Assembly (NCBI GenBank): GCA_001769295.1 | Contig: MEOR01000046.1 | Coordinates: forward strand, 1 to 37,646 | Origin: Bacteroidetes bacterium GWF2_49_14 | GTDB lineage: Bacteria; Bacteroidota; Bacteroidia; Bacteroidales; UBA12481 | Length of the DNA stretch: 37,646 nt | Direction of reading: 5' to 3' | In this document: piece by piece, positions 33,480 through 37,646 of the stretch | Layout: each line of letters begins with the position of its first letter | Position numbering within the stretch: the first letter of the stretch is position 1 | Notes under the pieces: model-generated | Seen by the model: only the letters and a program-made list of their open reading frames with translations | Database searches by the model: none | What the model was told of the DNA's origin: nothing | Translations under genes and position numbers: made by a program

Positions 33480-34151
33480 ATGATACAAACAATTGAACTA
33501 ACCAAAGTATTCCGTACGGATGAAGTCGAGACGACTGCCTTGAATAAAGTTTCCCTCTGGATAAAAAAAGGCGAATTTGCGGCCATTATGGGCCCTTCCG
33601 GATGCGGTAAATCCACTTTACTGACTCTACTTGGTTTATTGGATAACCCGACCTCCGGACAGTTGATTTTTGATGGAAAGGAGGTGTCAAAGTATTCAGA
33701 AAAGCAGCGGACTTTGCTCAGAAAATCAAATATCGGTTTTGTGTTTCAGAGTTTTAACCTGATCGATGAATTGAATGTATTCGAGAACATTGAACTACCG
33801 CTACTGTATCAAAAAGTCCCGGTAGCCAATAGAAAAAAGATGACTGAAGAAGTGATGGAAAGGATGAGCATTTCGCACCGCAGAAAACATTTTCCGCAGC
33901 AACTTTCAGGAGGGCAGCAGCAGCGGGTTGCAATTTGCCGGGCCGTGGTGGGTAACCCTTTGCTGATCCTGGCCGATGAGCCTACCGGAAATCTTGATTC
34001 AGCAAATGGAGAAGATGTAATGAATCTGTTGAAGCAATTGAATTCTGAAGGCACCAGCATAGTCATGGTTACTCATTCACCGAAAGATGCGTCCTATGCC
34101 GGGAGGATTATCAAACTGTTCGATGGACATCTGGTCGCTGAAACTGAATAA
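33480..34151 (+). CDS. ABC transporter ATPase, MacB/LolD type
   Basis: A protein of 223 residues with all ABC motifs: Walker [10 protein letters not shown] (38-46), Q-loop Gln90, signature LSGGQQQR (142-149), Walker B LLILADEP (161-168, Glu167) and H-loop His199. The sequence is that of the MacB/LolD/FtsE subfamily that serves FtsX-fold permeases. It is the only ATPase gene in the cluster and would power one or more of the permeases. It starts 39 bases after the adaptor gene and is followed 24 bases later by the TolC-type gene, so all three are probably one transcript. Confidence 0.93.
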   Translation: MIQTIELTKVFRTDEVETTALNKVSLWIKKGEFAAIMGPSGCGKSTLLTLLGLLDNPTSGQLIFDGKEVSKYSEKQRTLLRKSNIGFVFQSFNLIDELNVFENIELPLLYQKVPVANRKKMTEEVMERMSISHRRKHFPQQLSGGQQQRVAICRAVVGNPLLILADEPTGNLDSANGEDVMNLLKQLNSEGTSIVMVTHSPKDASYAGRIIKLFDGHLVAETE

Positions 34152-34175
34152 AAACCCGAATTTTATTTAAAAAAG

Positions 34176-35528
34176 ATGTCAAAACTCAGCAGTATAGGTT
34201 TTTTGATTGTTTTTGTTCTTTATCCGGGACCACAATGCTATTCACAAAACGCCTTAAAGCTTGAAGACTGCATTCAAATGGCTCTCGATCGGAACATCGG
34301 GCTTAAAAGGCAAGGCTTGCAGGTTGATCTCGCCAAAGACAACCTGCAAACTTCACAGGCGGCCAGATTACCGATCCTGGAAGGTTTTTATTCCCATAAC
34401 ATGAGTTCCGGGAAAACGGTCAACTATGAGGATTATACCTATATCAATACCCAATACCAGGATGGAAATGTAGGAATGCAGGGATCTCTTCCCCTGTTCG
34501 CAGGATTTTCGAATTGGTATCAGACCAAATCCAGCAAATACGCTTACCAATCCGAATCCGAAAGGCAGCAGGAGCTCAGGAAATCGGTGACCATTGAGGT
34601 TACCTCCGCTTTTCTGCAGATCCTCTTTAACCAGGAATTACTTGCCGTGGCAGTGGCTAAGCTCGAATCGACCCAGGAGCAGCTACGCATGAATGAAGGT
34701 TTTTTTACTGCCGGGAGAATGTCCAAAGTTGAGGTCCTAACGATGAAATCCCAGGTTGCGCAAGATAATCTATCCAAAATCCAGGCTGAGAACGATGTAA
34801 GATCAGCCTATCTTTCGCTTGCCCAGCTTCTTAATCTCGAAAATGAATCCGGACTTGCCATTCAAAGACCGGCAAGTCTGGAGGGTCCGGTTTTACCTGA
34901 TATTATCGATCCCGTAAAGGTGTATGAGTTTGCCCTTAGCAATCACCCGGGAATCGCTTCAGCTGAGTTGCTCCTGAAGAGCCGGGAATCAGGATTGGCA
35001 GCCATGAGAGCCGGATTATCACCTTCAGTTTCGCTTAACGGTTTGGTTTACTCACGATATAGTGAATTGGGTGTCAACCAGCTGAACCCGACAGCAGCCT
35101 ATCCCTATACCGAACAACTCAAGGACAATATGTACAGCCGGGCTTCGGTTAATGTGAGTATTCCCCTGTTCAGCCAATTCCAGGTACGAAGCCGGATCAA
35201 TCAGGCCAGAATCCAGGCCGATGATGCCAGGCTTTCCCTGGATCAGAAGAAACTGGCAGTACGGCAGGATATTCAGCTGGCTTACTCGGCTGCCCTAAAT
35301 GCACGGGCGAAATATCAGGCAACTGAAGAGGCAATCATAAGCGCAACGGAGTCATTCAATCTGACCCGGGAGAAATACACATCCGGGCTTTCCTCTTCGG
35401 TTGACTTCAAGGTGGCTCAGAATCAACTGATTCAGGCACAACTTACACAGATCCAATCCAAATTCGAATTCATAATCCGCGCAAAGATCCTTGACCTTTA
35501 TCTGGATAAGCCGATCACTCTTGAGTAA
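34176..35528 (+). CDS. TolC-family outer-membrane efflux protein
   Basis: A protein of 450 residues: signal peptide about 1-24 (ending near CYSQ), then two repeats of the outer-membrane efflux protein fold with long coiled-coil helices, for example LEDCIQMALDRNIGLKRQGLQVDLAKDNL and FALSNHPGIASAELLLKSRES. It would form the trimeric channel that completes the tripartite pump with the adaptor and permeases. The length fits the family. It is the last gene of the plus-strand cluster. Confidence 0.92.
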   Translation: MSKLSSIGFLIVFVLYPGPQCYSQNALKLEDCIQMALDRNIGLKRQGLQVDLAKDNLQTSQAARLPILEGFYSHNMSSGKTVNYEDYTYINTQYQDGNVGMQGSLPLFAGFSNWYQTKSSKYAYQSESERQQELRKSVTIEVTSAFLQILFNQELLAVAVAKLESTQEQLRMNEGFFTAGRMSKVEVLTMKSQVAQDNLSKIQAENDVRSAYLSLAQLLNLENESGLAIQRPASLEGPVLPDIIDPVKVYEFALSNHPGIASAELLLKSRESGLAAMRAGLSPSVSLNGLVYSRYSELGVNQLNPTAAYPYTEQLKDNMYSRASVNVSIPLFSQFQVRSRINQARIQADDARLSLDQKKLAVRQDIQLAYSAALNARAKYQATEEAIISATESFNLTREKYTSGLSSSVDFKVAQNQLIQAQLTQIQSKFEFIIRAKILDLYLDKPITLE

Positions 35529-35549
35529 AATGCATTTTTCGCAACCCGC

Positions 35550-37646
35550 TTATTCCATCCTGAGACTGATGGCCGGGACCGCAATCGCTGCTTTAATGGT
35601 TTGCCCGACGATACTGAAAAAAGCGACCATCATGATGATGAAGATCGAAAAAGTGATCAGTCCGGCACCTAAATGGATCCGGTAGGTAAAGCCATTAAGC
35701 CATTCCCGGGATAAATACCAGGCCACCGGCAAAGAAACCACGACAGCGATGGAGATGGGAATGAAAAAGCTCTTCAAAATCATTCCGGTGACTGAGAGAA
35801 CCGAGGCCCCCATTACTTTCCTGATCGCAATTTCTCTTGTCTTGCGCCGGATAACAAATGTAATCAGGCCGTACAATCCGATAGCAGCGATGATCAGGGT
35901 CAATATCGAAAAACTCAGGATGATTCGGCCTAAATCCGACTCGTTTTTATACAGTTTGGCATACTGATCATCCATAAAAGAGTAATCAAAGATGAAATTG
36001 TTACTGAAACGGCGAAATGTGGTATGGATATAATCCAAAGTCTGCGGGATTTCTTTATCTGATATCCTGATTAAGAACAGGTTACTATAACCCGGGTTAT
36101 AGGAGAATATCATGGGCTCAATTTTATTCTTGAAGGAGGTAAAGTGAAAATCTTTCACAACCCCGATGATATGCAGGGTCTGACCCCATTTGTTCATTGT
36201 CTTCCCGAGGGGATTTTTTAGTCCGGCCATCCGGGCAGCCGTTTCATTAATGATTACCTGGTTAGCGATACCCGAAGCAAAATCAAGGGAAAAATTCCTC
36301 CCGTCCATTATTTGCATTTCTAAAAGATCCACATAATCTTCATCAATAAAATAAGTGGTTACCATAGGCAGAACGACCTTATCCCCGGTTTCTGACTCGA
36401 TGGTGATATCGTTACGTTCCGACATTCTGAGGGGAAGACTGTTGGCAACCGCTGCAGAGGAGATGAGTGGATTTTTCAGGAGCTCTTTCTTGATGGCCTG
36501 GGACTGCTGACGGCTTTCCTGATTCCAGCTGCGTATGGTCAGGATGTTTTCCCGGTTATAGCCGATGTCCTGTTTTTTGACGAACCTGAGTTGTTGCTGA
36601 ATGGTTACCGCGAGAATTACCAGGATAACGGAAACGCAGAATTGAAAGACGGTGAGGCCATTGCGAAATCTCAGATGCCCTTGTGGCGAACCGGACCCCA
36701 GGGAACTTTTCAGGATATTCAGCGGTTTGAATGACGAAATATACAGGGCGGGGTAGCCTCCAGCGAGGAATCCTACTGCCAGGAATAGTCCTGCAAAACT
36801 TGCTATACTCCGCCAATCAAGCAGGAATTGAAGAGGGATTCCACTCCCGGTTATTTTTGAGAAGAGAGGGAGCAGCAGGGCCACCACGACCAAAGAAATC
36901 AGGATACTCAGGAAAGTGAGGACGAAAGATTCAACAAGGAATTGTCTGATCAGCATCTGACGGGTGGCGCCCGTGATCATTCGAATACCCACCTCCTTGC
37001 TTCTGGTGTTGGCCCGTGCGGTAGCAAGATTGATGTAATTGATGCAGGCGATGGCAATAATGAGGAAGGCGATCACAACAATCATGTAGACATTCTTCCT
37101 GTCAATGGTCTGGGCCGACATAAAAGGTATTTCAGTCGAAAAACGAATATCCCTGATGGGAATCAGGAAATAGCACCGGTTCTTTGAACTTTGGGGATGG
37201 TACTTATCCACGATCGCGGTCAGCTTTTTTTCAAAATCGCCGGCAGAAGAGTGATCATCTAAATGGATGTAACTGTTGTAGTTCATGATCGACCAGGAAC
37301 TTTCGATATCGGTTCGGATCGAATACATGGTAACAAAGGAGATCAGGTAATCAAATTTGAAATGCGTATTACCGGGAATATCCCTGATGATCCCGGTAAC
37401 GGTAAATGCCCGCCCCTGTTCTGAGAGAATCACTTTTCCGATGGGGTCTTCGTCGCCGAACAGTTTCCCGGTCAGCGATTCAGATAGTACGATGGAGAAC
37501 GGATTCATCAGGGCGGTTTCTTTATCGCCTGATTTTAAAGGGAAACTGAATGCCTTCAAGAAATCCCGGTCGGCATACAATCCCTGTTCCACCAGGACCT
37601 TTTCCCCGTATTTCAGGGGAGATTCAACCTCTTTCGTCCTTACGGC
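35550..37646 (-). CDS. MacB/FtsX-type ABC permease 4 (partial, N-terminus outside window)
   Basis: 698 residues are visible; the reading frame stays open to the right edge (ending AVRTKEVESPLKYGEK there), so about 90-100 N-terminal residues including TM1 lie outside. The same two FtsX units are seen: TRSKEVGIRMITGATRQMLI and RRKTREIAIRKVMGAS, with the family C-terminus VPAISLRME. It is convergent with the TolC-type gene (21-base gap) and so belongs to another transcript, perhaps of a second export set. Confidence 0.88.
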   Translation of the reverse strand, partial: AVRTKEVESPLKYGEKVLVEQGLYADRDFLKAFSFPLKSGDKETALMNPFSIVLSESLTGKLFGDEDPIGKVILSEQGRAFTVTGIIRDIPGNTHFKFDYLISFVTMYSIRTDIESSWSIMNYNSYIHLDDHSSAGDFEKKLTAIVDKYHPQSSKNRCYFLIPIRDIRFSTEIPFMSAQTIDRKNVYMIVVIAFLIIAIACINYINLATARANTRSKEVGIRMITGATRQMLIRQFLVESFVLTFLSILISLVVVALLLPLFSKITGSGIPLQFLLDWRSIASFAGLFLAVGFLAGGYPALYISSFKPLNILKSSLGSGSPQGHLRFRNGLTVFQFCVSVILVILAVTIQQQLRFVKKQDIGYNRENILTIRSWNQESRQQSQAIKKELLKNPLISSAAVANSLPLRMSERNDITIESETGDKVVLPMVTTYFIDEDYVDLLEMQIMDGRNFSLDFASGIANQVIINETAARMAGLKNPLGKTMNKWGQTLHIIGVVKDFHFTSFKNKIEPMIFSYNPGYSNLFLIRISDKEIPQTLDYIHTTFRRFSNNFIFDYSFMDDQYAKLYKNESDLGRIILSFSILTLIIAAIGLYGLITFVIRRKTREIAIRKVMGASVLSVTGMILKSFFIPISIAVVVSLPVAWYLSREWLNGFTYRIHLGAGLITFSIFIIMMVAFFSIVGQTIKAAIAVPAISLRME

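Overview
The window reads as a chromosomal segment of a member of the Bacteroidota, probably class Bacteroidia. The evidence is several promoters of the TTTG/TAnnTTTG type, typical protein families (DUF4382 and DUF4249 lipoproteins, GH127 glycosidase, multi-permease FtsX/MacB arrays), and tRNA-linked accessory DNA. There is no rRNA, no CRISPR array and no intact transposase or integrase gene in the window.

Left part (1 to about 19 kb) is accessory DNA next to a tRNA-Cys gene. After a DMT-family exporter come tRNA-Cys(GCA), an AbiEi/AbiEii toxin-antitoxin pair, a pRiA4b ORF-3-like protein and an unrecognised 471-residue helical protein. A 16-base copy of the tRNA 3' end at 5956 closes this block, as expected of an integrated island. 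Then follow a DUF885 lipoprotein, an MNT/HEPN pair, HigBA, a DUF4249-like lipoprotein, a three-gene HipB/HipS/HipT-like module, a broken extra higA copy, a frameshifted and truncated fic gene under a strikingly regular 24-bp operator array, a cupin, a small membrane protein, a secreted ankyrin/metallo-beta-lactamase-fold fusion and an AAA/DUF4143 ATPase. Seven copies or ends of a small inverted-repeat element (about 110-210 bp) lie in the gaps; two of them border the truncated higA and fic genes.

Middle part (19-24.7 kb) holds a pirin, a conserved Bacteroidota hypothetical protein, a large secreted GH127 beta-L-arabinofuranosidase-like enzyme with LamG-like and Ig-like modules, and an A+T-rich DUF4382 lipoprotein.

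Right part (24.8-37.6 kb) is an ABC export locus on the plus strand: three full-length MacB/FtsX-type permeases, an HlyD-type adaptor, one MacB/LolD-type ATPase and a TolC-type outer-membrane factor. A fourth permease lies convergently and runs off the right edge. Together they would form a tripartite envelope exporter, or several, sharing one ATPase.

The observations most worth following are the four-copy, exactly 24-bp-spaced palindromic operators in front of the broken fic gene, the new miniature element family, the HipBST-like module with an operator-like palindrome inside its promoter, and the tRNA-Cys-bounded defence block.
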